NCBI RefSeq assembly: GCF_008757455.1
Contig: NZ_VCMV01000031.1
Location: forward strand, 1 to 32,071
Direction of reading: 5' to 3'
DNA: 32,071 bases
Source of the DNA: Microvirga brassicacearum
GTDB lineage: Bacteria; Pseudomonadota; Alphaproteobacteria; Rhizobiales; Beijerinckiaceae
The translations under genes and the position numbers were made by a program. Positions within the stretch are counted from its first letter, which is position 1, and each line of letters starts with the position of its first letter. Below, piece by piece: positions 23,968-32,052 of this stretch. A model generated the notes under the pieces. It had not been told where the DNA came from. It was given only the letters and a program-made list of their open reading frames with translations, and did no database searches.

Positions 23968-24312
23968 CTAATGGACCGATTTCACGCGGCCGGATGGCCC
24001 GTCTATCGTGACCTGCACGATACGACCATCCTTCTGCAACGCCATGATGATATACACCAGAGCGTCATCACTGTGACAGAGGTTGGCCCTCACCACATCC
24101 GCATTCGGCACCTGTTTGCGGGCCGTCATGACGGCGGAGGCCGGCGCGACCACGCCCTTGGCGGCCACCGCCTCCCGCACGGCGCGGGGCGCAAGGCAAT
24201 TCTCCAGCGCCGATGCGGCGCTTTGAGCGCGCGCCACACCCGTCAACCCTTCGAGGGTGAGGCCGCCGAGGGCGATGCCGGACAGGGCTATGATCCAATA
24301 AGCCAGACGCAT
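23968..24312 (-). CDS. Small secreted PepSY-like protein, candidate FeuN
   Basis: The 114-residue protein from the ATG at 24312 has a signal peptide (MRLAYWIIALSGIALGGL, cleavage near ARA/QSA at 29). The mature part of about 85 residues has Cys39 and Cys79, which could form a disulfide. It ends YIIMALQKDGRIVQVTIDGPSGRV, which looks like the second half of a PepSY domain. An in-frame GTG at 24336 would spoil the signal peptide. It lies about 110 bases upstream of feuP on the same strand. In Sinorhizobium a small periplasmic protein, FeuN, from this position inhibits the FeuQ kinase; size, export and place fit, but I cannot confirm sequence identity. It is 46 bases downstream of the holin-like gene. 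Confidence 0.75.
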   Translation of the reverse strand: MRLAYWIIALSGIALGGLTLEGLTGVARAQSAASALENCLAPRAVREAVAAKGVVAPASAVMTARKQVPNADVVRANLCHSDDALVYIIMALQKDGRIVQVTIDGPSGRVKSVH

Positions 24313-24346
24313 GGCCGGACCATCGCCCAAAGGCACTGAACAAAGG

Positions 24347-24367
24347 CTGAATGTAACACTAATTCAG
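24347..24367 (-). other. Weak hairpin at the holin stop codon
   Basis: CTGAAT (24347-24352) pairs with ATTCAG (24362-24367) around the TAG stop of the holin-like gene. The stem is only 6 bp and AT-rich, without a T-tract, so it is unlikely to separate the GTA/lysis run from the feu genes by itself. Confidence 0.25.
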
Positions 24368-24568
24368 AATTTGTTTCGTGGCGATGATGCGAAACACCGT
24401 CGAGGCAATGAAGCTGCCCGCCGCAATGATCTGAGCGACGGCGTCCGCGAAGGCCGGAGCCTCGAGGCCCGTGGCATCGAGACCGAGGACGCCGAGGACG
24501 AGCGCGCCGAGCCCGATCACGTTGGACCAGACGGTGCGGCTCGACAGGATGGTTTTGGAATCGATCAT
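24359..24568 (-). CDS. Holin-like small membrane protein
   Basis: The 69-residue protein has two predicted membrane helices (about 15-33, NVIGLGALVLGVLGLDATG, and about 42-63, ADAVAQIIAAGSFIASTVFRII). It has a charged N-terminus (MIDSKTILSSRTVW). Size, topology and position directly after an endolysin gene fit a phage-type holin, which would make holes in the inner membrane and let the endolysin out. The ATG at 24568 has AAGGAAG upstream and overlaps the endolysin stop by ATGA, so the two are coupled. Holins are too diverse for certainty from sequence alone. Confidence 0.75.
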   Translation of the reverse strand: MIDSKTILSSRTVWSNVIGLGALVLGVLGLDATGLEAPAFADAVAQIIAAGSFIASTVFRIIATKQILN

Positions 24569-25119
24569 GGAGAACTTCCTTTTAGGGTGGGTGCCGATTT
24601 AAGGGCGAGCCGAAGCGCGTCCTGCTCGACGGAGAGAACCCGCCTCCGCCACCCACGCCCGAAGACCGGCCAGATGGCGAGGCGAGCGAGAAATCCGAGG
24701 CGGGCGCGCGTCAGGCGGCGAATGAGATCAACCGCATCGGCCCGACAGGCCGCCTCGAGCGTGTGAGCGCCGACAACGCCGTCGACCTTCGCCCCGAGGG
24801 TCGATTGAAGCAGGCGCACGGCGCGTGAGATGCCGGAATTGACCGCGAGGTCGAAGACCGCGAGCGCCACGCCCGCGGGCATCTCTCCGGCCCGGATCGG
24901 CTCCCAATAGAACTGGCGGTAGATCGCGCCGGCCTCCGCCCTGGAGAGTTGCCGGACGTCTCCGACACTCGCGCGCCGACCGCGAGCTTGCGACAGGGTT
25001 TTGTGCGTGATGCCGAAATTCGTTGCGCCGCCGGGGTCGAAGGGGTGGTGGACGAAGCCGCCCTCATGGGCGATCACCAGGTCGAGGCATTGCTGAAAAA
25101 GCGAGGAAGCTCCGATCAT
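24565..25119 (-). CDS. Phage-type endolysin, GH108 (ZliS-like) lysozyme
   Basis: This peptidoglycan muramidase of the glycosyl hydrolase 108 family has 184 residues. The catalytic glutamate is Glu19 in IAHEGGFVHHPFDPGGATNF. The helices that follow contain AIYRQFYWEPIRAGEMP and VFDLAVNSGI, typical of the family. The C-terminal peptidoglycan-binding part (PG_binding_3) covers about 95-165, ending in GWRRRV. It has no signal peptide, so it needs the holin. The ATG at 25119 is two bases past the stop of the DUF2793 gene, with GGAG upstream. It probably releases GTA particles, or trims the wall during entry; the former is favoured by the holin. Confidence 0.9.
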   Translation of the reverse strand: MIGASSLFQQCLDLVIAHEGGFVHHPFDPGGATNFGITHKTLSQARGRRASVGDVRQLSRAEAGAIYRQFYWEPIRAGEMPAGVALAVFDLAVNSGISRAVRLLQSTLGAKVDGVVGAHTLEAACRADAVDLIRRLTRARLGFLARLAIWPVFGRGWRRRVLSVEQDALRLALKSAPTLKGSSP

Positions 25120-25121
25120 CG

Positions 25122-26651
25122 TCAGAGCTCCGCCTGCAGCGCCAGATAGGCGGTGCTACCGAGTTGGAGCTGGCCGACGGCACCGGCGGAACCGCTGAAC
25201 GAAATGGCCGCCTGGAAGCGCAGGACCAGCGCTGAGGGACTCGCCGGAGCCGCCATGCTGGCACTGACAATGCCCGAATTGATCAGCCATGCGGCACTGG
25301 CGGGATCGTAGAAACCGATCTGGTTGCCGGCGGGCGACGCGCCGGCCCACCCAAAACCGCTGGTCTGGAGTGTCGGACTGGCGCGCATCGCAACCGGCAA
25401 CGCGTAGGGAATGTCGATGAGGTTTGCCGCCTTGCGCTGCCCGAGCCCCGCCATCACCGCAGGTGCGCCGCCGCTGACCGCCACGCGCTGGTAGTAGCGG
25501 CGGCAACGGATCTCATCCACGTCGAGCCAATCGCCCATCCACGGCGTGGCGCTGTCCCCCAGTTCGAGCTTGGGCCGCAGGAACGTCGTCGTGCCGGAGC
25601 TCTGCAGGCGCAATAGAAGATGACCGGTGAACGCGGGATCGATCAGAAGGGTGACTGAGCAACGTCCCGCACCCGGGGCGATCGTCCCGGTGTTGGAGCC
25701 GATCGTGACTGATAACGGCGCAGATGGATCCTCGACCGAGATCGTCATCATGCGGCCGGCAAAATTCGACGCTCCCGCCAGCGCCGGCGCCTGCGCCACA
25801 TCGACGATCTGGTCGAGAGCACCGGTGAGCGAGATGCTGCCATCGGCCAGGCGCCCGATGCTGCAGCCGCCGGCGCCCGCCTTCCAGCGGTCATAGCCAT
25901 ATTGGCCGGCCGCCAGAATACCGGCCCCATGGCCGCGCTGGTTGACAAGGAAGGACGCGTTGATCAGCAGATTGGCGCCCGGCGCGCTCGCAAGGCCACT
26001 CGGGAACGAGACAGTGCCGGTCGTGCCGTCGATGCGCATGGCATCGCGCCATTGGCTGCCGTCCGGCGAGACGCGGATGGCAAAATCATCATTGCCGACG
26101 AGCCCGGTTTCGGCGCGTCCGCTGTAGCCGCTCTGATAGAGCTGGGACAACACGTTGCCGGCCGCATCCTTGTTGAGCACGAACCGCAGATCGCCGGTCC
26201 CGCCCTCGCCCGCGCCTTTTGCCGTGAACAACGCCGTGTTGAGTTTCGCCGCGAGCGGGTTCTGATCATCGGCTTGCGTGCCGATGCCCAGGCGTTCGAA
26301 ACTTGCGGTGTCGCCGATCACGCCGCGCCAGACCGAACCGTTGAACACCACGATGGCGTCTTCCGCCTCAATATAGGCGCGCCAGCCGGGACGCGGCGCA
26401 AGGAAGCGCCAGACGCCGAGATCGAACAGGGCGATCGCGCCCGCATGACCCGCGAAAGCGCCGACGCCGCCGGTGCCGACGAGATAGCGGTCTCCTTCCG
26501 CCGGTAAGGCCGGCGGGTTGTCGCGATCGCGTTCCTTGACCGCAAGGTGAACCAGCGCATCGAGGCTGGCGATGGCCTCATTGTGAGTGACGTGTTTCTG
26601 CGCCTGCGCTGCGGCCAGCAGCGGCAGCGCCAGATGCGGCGTTATCGACAT
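25122..26651 (-). CDS. DUF2793-containing protein, probable GTA fibre/spike
   Basis: The 509-residue protein opens with the DUF2793 signature (ITPHLALPLLAAAQAQKHVTHNEAI, about 3-30; domain to about 100: RYLVGTGG and VWRFLAPRPGW). The middle (about 125-215) is like tail-fibre and chaperone-adjacent segments (NDDFAIRVSPDGSQWRDAMR, TTGTVSFPSG). The C-terminal half has beta-rich, Gly/Ala/Ser-rich sequence with a carbohydrate-module look (LLINASFLVNQRGHG, LRLQSSGTTTFLRPKLELGD). Family members lie after GTA gp15 in several Alphaproteobacteria. Receptor or capsule binding is a plausible role; it is inference. The ATG at 26651 is preceded by AAGGAAC and follows gp15 by 39 bases. Confidence 0.85.
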   Translation of the reverse strand: MSITPHLALPLLAAAQAQKHVTHNEAIASLDALVHLAVKERDRDNPPALPAEGDRYLVGTGGVGAFAGHAGAIALFDLGVWRFLAPRPGWRAYIEAEDAIVVFNGSVWRGVIGDTASFERLGIGTQADDQNPLAAKLNTALFTAKGAGEGGTGDLRFVLNKDAAGNVLSQLYQSGYSGRAETGLVGNDDFAIRVSPDGSQWRDAMRIDGTTGTVSFPSGLASAPGANLLINASFLVNQRGHGAGILAAGQYGYDRWKAGAGGCSIGRLADGSISLTGALDQIVDVAQAPALAGASNFAGRMMTISVEDPSAPLSVTIGSNTGTIAPGAGRCSVTLLIDPAFTGHLLLRLQSSGTTTFLRPKLELGDSATPWMGDWLDVDEIRCRRYYQRVAVSGGAPAVMAGLGQRKAANLIDIPYALPVAMRASPTLQTSGFGWAGASPAGNQIGFYDPASAAWLINSGIVSASMAAPASPSALVLRFQAAISFSGSAGAVGQLQLGSTAYLALQAEL

Positions 26652-26690
26652 CGATGTTCCTTGTGAATGGGAAGCGGTTTTGCTGACGCG

Positions 26691-29600
26691 CTATGCGACG
26701 ATGACAGTGATGGAGTTTTCGAAGCCGCGGCCGGCGACGCTGCTCATCTGCGCGATGCGGAGCCGCAATGTGGATTGCGGCGCACCGAAATCGGCGAGCT
26801 CCTGATCGGCCGGATACTCGACCATCGGCGCATTTGACCGAAGCGTCCGCGCGATGCGGGCGCTGTTCATGACGTGGATCTCGTAGGCCTCGCTGCTTTC
26901 ACCAATCGGCACGTCGATCGGCTCCCAGGCGTCGCCGTCCTGTCGCGTCCGCCGCACCCATGCGATGAGCACCGCGCCGGCGTTCCGCTGTGCCGACACC
27001 CGCACGGGACTCAATGGCCGCAGCGCATCGCGGCCGACCGTCGCTGCAATCTCCACGAAGGCCGGATCGGAATGGTCGAGGATGGCGGGGCCGACGCGAT
27101 AGCGCCAGGTCTGCCCGAGATCGCCGAGGTCGCTCGTCAGCGGCACCACCGCCTCATCGAGACGCACGATCGTCGCACCGGCCGGCACCGCGCGGGCCGC
27201 TTCCGGCTCGCTGCCGCTCAAGCCGCGCAACAGGCGCGACAGGCGATAGCGCCGCTCGCCCATCATCTCGGCGCGTGCCGCGGACAGGATTTCCCAGCGG
27301 TCATCGAGACCGCGGACCGCAAAGAGATTGCCTCCGCCAAGCGCAGCCTCGTCGTCGATGGCGCTGATCGCGCCGGAGGAAACCTCCACCTCGAGCACCG
27401 CCTTCGGATCAAAGCGCCAGAGCGGTCCGGGAGCGAGTTCGCTCATCGTGACGCCGATCACGGCTGGCAGATCGAGAATGCGATGCGCCGTGTAGCTGGC
27501 GCCATTCGACGAGCGCCAGATCGCGATGGCGCTCGGCCACGGATCGGCCGCGACGGCGACATATTGCAGGGGCGTCGGATCGCCCACGCTCGCCGGCAGA
27601 TCGAGGACCACCACGAGGGGTTTTCCCGGGACCGGCGGCGGACGTTTGGGGGGTCGTGGAATCGCCCCGCCGGGCGTCTCGAAAACCGCCGGCTCGATGG
27701 CGCGCGAGGTGATCCGGCGCGTCGGCCCATCGGCGATGCGCACGATGCGATGGAGCTTGCCGCCCGCATCAGTTGGAAGCGACACGATGTCGCCCGGCTC
27801 GAAATCGATGCGCCTGTGCGAAACCTCGAACTCCGCATTCTCGCGCGAGGCCCAAAGATCCTGCAGCCACGCATCCGCAAGCCGTTGCGCTTCGGCCCGC
27901 CGCGTGATGATCGCCGCATCCGCGCGCGCCTCCCGGCGGCTCGAACCCGACAGGCGGCGCGACGCGATGGCCGCGCGACGATATTCGGTTTCCGAATCCG
28001 TGAAGCCGATCTCCACCTGCTGGGGCAGTTCGGTTTCCTGCGAGCGCGTGAGTTTGAGCGCCGGGCTCTTCTCGCCCATCACTAGGTCGTCTTTCGCTAT
28101 CGCCGTCACAATGCGTCCGCCGCGTCCCCGCCACCTCGTCTTCCCGCCGGATGCCACCACATCGATGCCGAAGATGCGCATCAGCGGTTCGAGCGCACCG
28201 CGCGCCGACATCGGCCGGTCGATGACGTAACCGTCCACGAAGCCATCGATGGGAAGCTGACCTGGATCGGCGATGCCGAAATCCTTCAGCACCGCCAGGA
28301 TGAGCCGGTCCAGCGCGGCGCCTTCGATCCGTCCGGTGATCCAGTGTCCGGTCTCCCAATTGCCGCCATCGGCCCAGACCGAGGTAAAATCCGGAAAGGC
28401 CGGAAAGGGCCGCGCGTCCCAGGCCCAGACGAACACATTGGCGGGATCGACCATGGACTTGCCGTAAACCGGCGAGACGGGATTGAAAGCGGGCTGAAAT
28501 CCATTCAGCGCTGGATCGAAGCGCGAGAGGATCGCCTCCAGGCCGCGCGCCTGCATGAGATCGTCGCGCACCCCGCGTGAGAAGGGCGGATAGGCGGATT
28601 CGGACGATTTCGGGTCCGGAAACACATTGGGCCCGTTCGGTCCCTTGTCCACCGCCGGAATGCCGATCTCGGTCAGCCAGATCGGTTTCGAATGCGCGCG
28701 CCACGCGGTGGTGTGGATTTCGACGCCGCCGACCCGCTCCTTGTGCGGATTGGACCACCAGGACACGAGATCCTTCGCCCGAAACACCCACGGCTTGCCG
28801 GCAGCGCCATCGGTGATGGGTGTGCGCGTCTGCGCGGCGCGGTTCGTCGCATTGGCGTAGTACCAATCGAACGCTTCGCCGCGGCCGAGGCGATCGCGCA
28901 GATAATCCACGTCATGGACGCTGCGCGCGATGGCAAGGTCGGCGTGATCGGGACCGTCGCGCCAATCGGAAATCGGCGGATAATAATCGATGCCGACGGC
29001 GTCGATGGCCGCATGCGCGAAAAGCGGATCGAGCGGAAAACGAACCTCGTCGCCGCCATCGAGCACATGAGCGCCGTATTCGGTCCAGTCGGCCGCGTAG
29101 ACGATGTCCGTTCCGCTGCCGAGAATGGCACGCACATCCGTTGCGAGCTGCGTCAGCTTCGCCACCGCCGGATAGACGCCCGGCCCCGAGCGCACCCGCG
29201 TCAATCCCACGAGCTCGCTGCCGAGAATGAAACCCGAAACGCCGCCGGCTTCAACCGCAAGATCCGCATAGTGAAGCACGAGGCGCTCGAAACCCCATTG
29301 GCGATCGAACCATTGCGCAACCTGCGTGGCCGCAGTCTCCGTGCCGTCAGGCGATCCCGCAACGCCGGGGGCCGGATGGCAGGTGATGCGTCCGCGCCAC
29401 GGATAAGCCGGCTGCCCGGTGCCGCCATAAGGATCGGGGCGCGTGTTGCCGATCGCCACATCCATCATGACGAACGGATAGAGCACCACCTCCAGTCCGC
29501 GCTTCTTCAAATTCTGAATCAGCCGGATCACGGATCCGTCGGACGGCGTGCCGCCATAGGCGGGCGATCCATCGACCCGCGACACCGTCTTTGCGTCCGC

Positions 29601-30557
29601 CCGCGAAACGCCCGCGACCGACCAGGTTGCGCCATCCGTCTTTTTCGTCGTCGTCTCCACACGCGGTTCGATCGCGCAGGAACCCGCGCGCAGATCATCG
29701 CCGAACCAGCTCACCACGAGCGACACACGCTTCAGGTTGGGACACAGGGCTTCAAGCGCGTCGAGCGAAGCGCTGACGTCGCTCGCCCGCTGCAGCTGAT
29801 GGCGGTTTTCGGGACGGGTTGCGCCGAGGCCGAGCACCTGGGTGACCGCGATATTGTCGTAGCCGAATTCACTCGCGCCGGGGATCAGGCAGACGGCGCG
29901 AACCATGCGGTTCAGCCCATCGACCGGCCGAACGACCTCGAACGAGAATTGCGGCACGCGATTGCCGAATTCCGCCAGCGGCAGGCGTTCGAACACCACA
30001 TAGGCAAGGCCGCGATAAGCCGGTGCATCGGCAGATCCTTCCTTCGCGACGATCAGCGGATCCGCAGCCTGGGTCTCCTGCCCGCGATGAACGCGCATCA
30101 CGATGGTATTGAGATCGAGCTCGCGGCCATCGGCCCAGACGCGGCGGATGAAGGCGATCTGGCCTTCGCACAAGCCGACGGCGAGGTTGGCGAAATACGA
30201 ATAGGTCGTGGTCTTGGTCTTCGGCCCCTTGCCGCCGATGCCCTTGCCGCCCTGGCTGCCCGAGCGTTCGACGCTTGTATTCGCCTCCTCGAGCAGGCGT
30301 GTTGCCCAGATCAGCTGGCCGCCGATCCGCGCGCGGCCATAAACGCGGGGAATTGGCGCACCCTCGGTCGAGGTCAGGCCGTCGATTTCCTTGAGGCGAG
30401 GCCCTTCGACGACCTTGTCGTCGGAGCCGCCCATCAGCGCGTTGTCGATGGCGGCGCCGGCCAATCCGCCAAGGGCGCGGCCGGCCATGGCGCCGAGAGG
30501 GCCCGCCACCATGCCGCCGACGACGGAACCGACAGTCTGCAGAACGATCGTGGCCAT
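26691..30557 (-). CDS. GTA gp15: tail-tip / host-specificity protein with TIM-barrel domain
   Basis: This large tail-tip protein of the RcGTA family (g15) has 1,288 residues. The N-terminus has a glycine-zipper helix (VVGGMVAGPLGAMAGRALGG). A tail-assembly part follows (GAPIPRVYGRARIGGQLIWA, SYFANLAVGLCEGQIAFIRR). The GTA TIM-barrel domain (about 430-730) has glycosidase-like glutamates Glu448 in LGSELVGL and Glu630 in WLTEIGIP. A Phage-tail_3 domain (about 790-950) and a C-terminal part like Rcc01698 (after about 1030) close the protein. It is thought to contact the host envelope and may cut peptidoglycan or a glycan. The ATG at 30557 follows GAGAG. It is 18 bases downstream of gp14. It is full length, so the GTA gene looks intact. 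Confidence 0.94.
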   Translation of the reverse strand: MATIVLQTVGSVVGGMVAGPLGAMAGRALGGLAGAAIDNALMGGSDDKVVEGPRLKEIDGLTSTEGAPIPRVYGRARIGGQLIWATRLLEEANTSVERSGSQGGKGIGGKGPKTKTTTYSYFANLAVGLCEGQIAFIRRVWADGRELDLNTIVMRVHRGQETQAADPLIVAKEGSADAPAYRGLAYVVFERLPLAEFGNRVPQFSFEVVRPVDGLNRMVRAVCLIPGASEFGYDNIAVTQVLGLGATRPENRHQLQRASDVSASLDALEALCPNLKRVSLVVSWFGDDLRAGSCAIEPRVETTTKKTDGATWSVAGVSRADAKTVSRVDGSPAYGGTPSDGSVIRLIQNLKKRGLEVVLYPFVMMDVAIGNTRPDPYGGTGQPAYPWRGRITCHPAPGVAGSPDGTETAATQVAQWFDRQWGFERLVLHYADLAVEAGGVSGFILGSELVGLTRVRSGPGVYPAVAKLTQLATDVRAILGSGTDIVYAADWTEYGAHVLDGGDEVRFPLDPLFAHAAIDAVGIDYYPPISDWRDGPDHADLAIARSVHDVDYLRDRLGRGEAFDWYYANATNRAAQTRTPITDGAAGKPWVFRAKDLVSWWSNPHKERVGGVEIHTTAWRAHSKPIWLTEIGIPAVDKGPNGPNVFPDPKSSESAYPPFSRGVRDDLMQARGLEAILSRFDPALNGFQPAFNPVSPVYGKSMVDPANVFVWAWDARPFPAFPDFTSVWADGGNWETGHWITGRIEGAALDRLILAVLKDFGIADPGQLPIDGFVDGYVIDRPMSARGALEPLMRIFGIDVVASGGKTRWRGRGGRIVTAIAKDDLVMGEKSPALKLTRSQETELPQQVEIGFTDSETEYRRAAIASRRLSGSSRREARADAAIITRRAEAQRLADAWLQDLWASRENAEFEVSHRRIDFEPGDIVSLPTDAGGKLHRIVRIADGPTRRITSRAIEPAVFETPGGAIPRPPKRPPPVPGKPLVVVLDLPASVGDPTPLQYVAVAADPWPSAIAIWRSSNGASYTAHRILDLPAVIGVTMSELAPGPLWRFDPKAVLEVEVSSGAISAIDDEAALGGGNLFAVRGLDDRWEILSAARAEMMGERRYRLSRLLRGLSGSEPEAARAVPAGATIVRLDEAVVPLTSDLGDLGQTWRYRVGPAILDHSDPAFVEIAATVGRDALRPLSPVRVSAQRNAGAVLIAWVRRTRQDGDAWEPIDVPIGESSEAYEIHVMNSARIARTLRSNAPMVEYPADQELADFGAPQSTLRLRIAQMSSVAGRGFENSITVIVA

Positions 30558-30575
30558 GGGGGACTCTCGGAAAAT

Positions 30576-31001
30576 TTATCGTGCGGGAAAACGAAACGCG
30601 CAAGCGAGATGTCGTCGCCACCAGGGGCGAAACGCCACTTCGGTGACGCAGGCACCGTCATGCGCATGCACCATGGTGTCGGGCGAGGTCGCGATGGCGC
30701 AGTGCTTTGCCGGACAATGCCCGCGCCACCGGAACAGCAGCACATCGCCGTCAGCGACATCGTGAAGCGCGATCTCGCGCAGATGCCGACGCGCAGCGAG
30801 CACCAGCGAATCGGCGCCGGCCTCGGCCCAATCCGCCGAATAGGGCGGCGGCAATTCGGGTTCAGTCCCCATCACCTCGCGCCACACGCCACGCAGCAGG
30901 CCGAGGCAATCGCAACCGATCCCCTTGAGGGATGCCTGGTGGCGATAGGGCGTGCCGATCCACGAGCGCGCGGTGGCGACGATGAGGGACGGTGATGACA
31001 T
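30576..31001 (-). CDS. GTA gp14: NlpC/P60 peptidoglycan endopeptidase
   Basis: The 141-residue cell-wall peptidase of the tail tip has the NlpC/P60 fold. The start ATARSWIGTPYRHQASLKG precedes GCDCLGLLRG, whose Cys32 is the likely nucleophile. The catalytic His99 lies in CPAKHCAIATS, with a third polar residue expected shortly after (VHAHDG). It would open the wall during DNA delivery. The ATG at 31001 has a weak ribosome-binding site and comes 160 bases after gp13, separated by a large inverted repeat. The order gp13-gp14-gp15 is that of RcGTA. Confidence 0.92.
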   Translation of the reverse strand: MSSPSLIVATARSWIGTPYRHQASLKGIGCDCLGLLRGVWREVMGTEPELPPPYSADWAEAGADSLVLAARRHLREIALHDVADGDVLLFRWRGHCPAKHCAIATSPDTMVHAHDGACVTEVAFRPWWRRHLACAFRFPAR

Positions 31002-31010
31002 GGGGTGTGT

Positions 31011-31155
31011 GGCGAATGGCGAATGGTGAGTAGTGAGTGGCGAATAGTGAGTGGCGAGCAGCGGGCAGGAAGAGGAACGAGGAGCGGAACAAGAAAAACT
31101 GAACGTCCGCGCTTAATCCCGCTCACCATTCGCCACTCACCATTCGCCATTCGCC
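31011..31155. repeat. Large inverted repeat between GTA gp13 and gp14
   Basis: The segment 31011-31031 (GGCGAATGGCGAATGGTGAG then T) is the exact reverse complement of 31135-31155. A second arm pair, 31039-31051 against 31122-31134 (GGCGAATAGTGAG vs GGCGAATGGTGAG), extends it with one mismatch after a 7-base slip. About 100 bases of A/G-rich sequence lie inside. Both arms are built from GGCGAAT and GTGAGT words, so the element is itself internally repetitive. It interrupts an otherwise tight operon and codes for nothing that I can support. Confidence 0.85.
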
Positions 31156-31161
31156 CCTCCC

Positions 31162-32052
31162 TCACCGAAAGAAGCTCCCGCCATCGAGACCCGGTTCGCC
31201 CTGGCGCGGCATGCGGATGATGAAGTCGTTGCCCGGCATATGCGGAAAGCCGCGAAAATTGACCACGTTCTTGAACTTCTTGCGGCAGGTGCCGTGCGTC
31301 TTGTCGCAGCCTGCGGTGACGCGAAAGGTGTCGCCGACAAGGATCGGCTGCGGCGCGCGCTGCCAGAGGTCGAACTCGTCGGTGCCGCTGATCGCGCGAT
31401 GCACCTTCACCTCGACGGCGATCGCCGCATTGGCGCCGCTCGTCCAAGTGAGCTGGCCCGTGGTGTAGAAGCCGTCGCCGCCCGCGATGCCCGATGCGGC
31501 GATCACGAGCGCGCCGTCCGTGCGGATGACGGTGCCGTTGCCGCTGTAGCTCGACGAGGCGAGGTTGACGCCGCATTTCGCGTCCCCGAGATCTGCCGCG
31601 CAGGTCGCGCGAAACAAGCGCCCGCGCTCCTCGTCGAGGCGGTGCATGAGCCCCCTCACCTCCGCAATGAAGCCGCCATCGGCGCGGCGGATTTCACCAA
31701 GCGAACCGACATCGAGCAGCAATCGCTCGCTCACATTGCTCCAGTTGACGAGCCAGGTCTCGACGCTCGCATCATCGTAGAAGCCGGACGAAATGTCGTC
31801 TTCGGTGAGGCCCGCCGAGATGAGTGCGCCCGCTACCTCGCCGCCGCCCACCGCAAAACCCAGTTCAGTCGTCGCCTCCGCCGCCTCCAGGCCGGATCGC
31901 GCCGCATAGACGACGCCACCGAACGCGAGATCGCGGTCGTGATCGGTAAACCCGAACGTCACGCCATCGCGGCGAACGAGTTTCCAGCAGTGACATAGAT
32001 GCGTAATCCCGTCCGCGAGATGTGCGGCGAGATCGGGTGGAACGGTGCGCAT
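31162..32052 (-). CDS. GTA gp13: tail hub protein (DUF2163)
   Basis: The 296-residue protein has the DUF2163 N-terminal domain (LCHCWKLVRRDGVTFGFTDH, DDISSGFYDDASVETWLVNW) and the BR0599-type C-terminal domain (TFRVTAGCDKTHGTCRKKF, FRGFPHMPGNDF). Four cysteines, Cys151, Cys160, Cys249 and Cys256, are arranged as in phage tail hub proteins such as lambda gpL that carry an iron-sulfur cluster. In RcGTA gp13 is part of the hub that joins the tube to the tip. The ATG at 32052 has GGAG just upstream, so the gene is complete. The earlier GTA genes would lie to the right of the window. Confidence 0.93.
   Translation of the reverse strand: MRTVPPDLAAHLADGITHLCHCWKLVRRDGVTFGFTDHDRDLAFGGVVYAARSGLEAAEATTELGFAVGGGEVAGALISAGLTEDDISSGFYDDASVETWLVNWSNVSERLLLDVGSLGEIRRADGGFIAEVRGLMHRLDEERGRLFRATCAADLGDAKCGVNLASSSYSGNGTVIRTDGALVIAASGIAGGDGFYTTGQLTWTSGANAAIAVEVKVHRAISGTDEFDLWQRAPQPILVGDTFRVTAGCDKTHGTCRKKFKNVVNFRGFPHMPGNDFIIRMPRQGEPGLDGGSFFR

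Noticed and set aside
28692..30995. 767-codon plus-strand frame opposite GTA gp15 and gp14
   Set aside because: It crosses two well-recognised genes on the other strand and has shadow-like composition.
24359..32052. Ordinary complete prophage
   Set aside because: The gp13-gp14-gp15 set is the GTA type, and no integrase, repressor, attachment site or terminase is seen. The rest lies outside the window, so a degenerate prophage cannot be wholly excluded.
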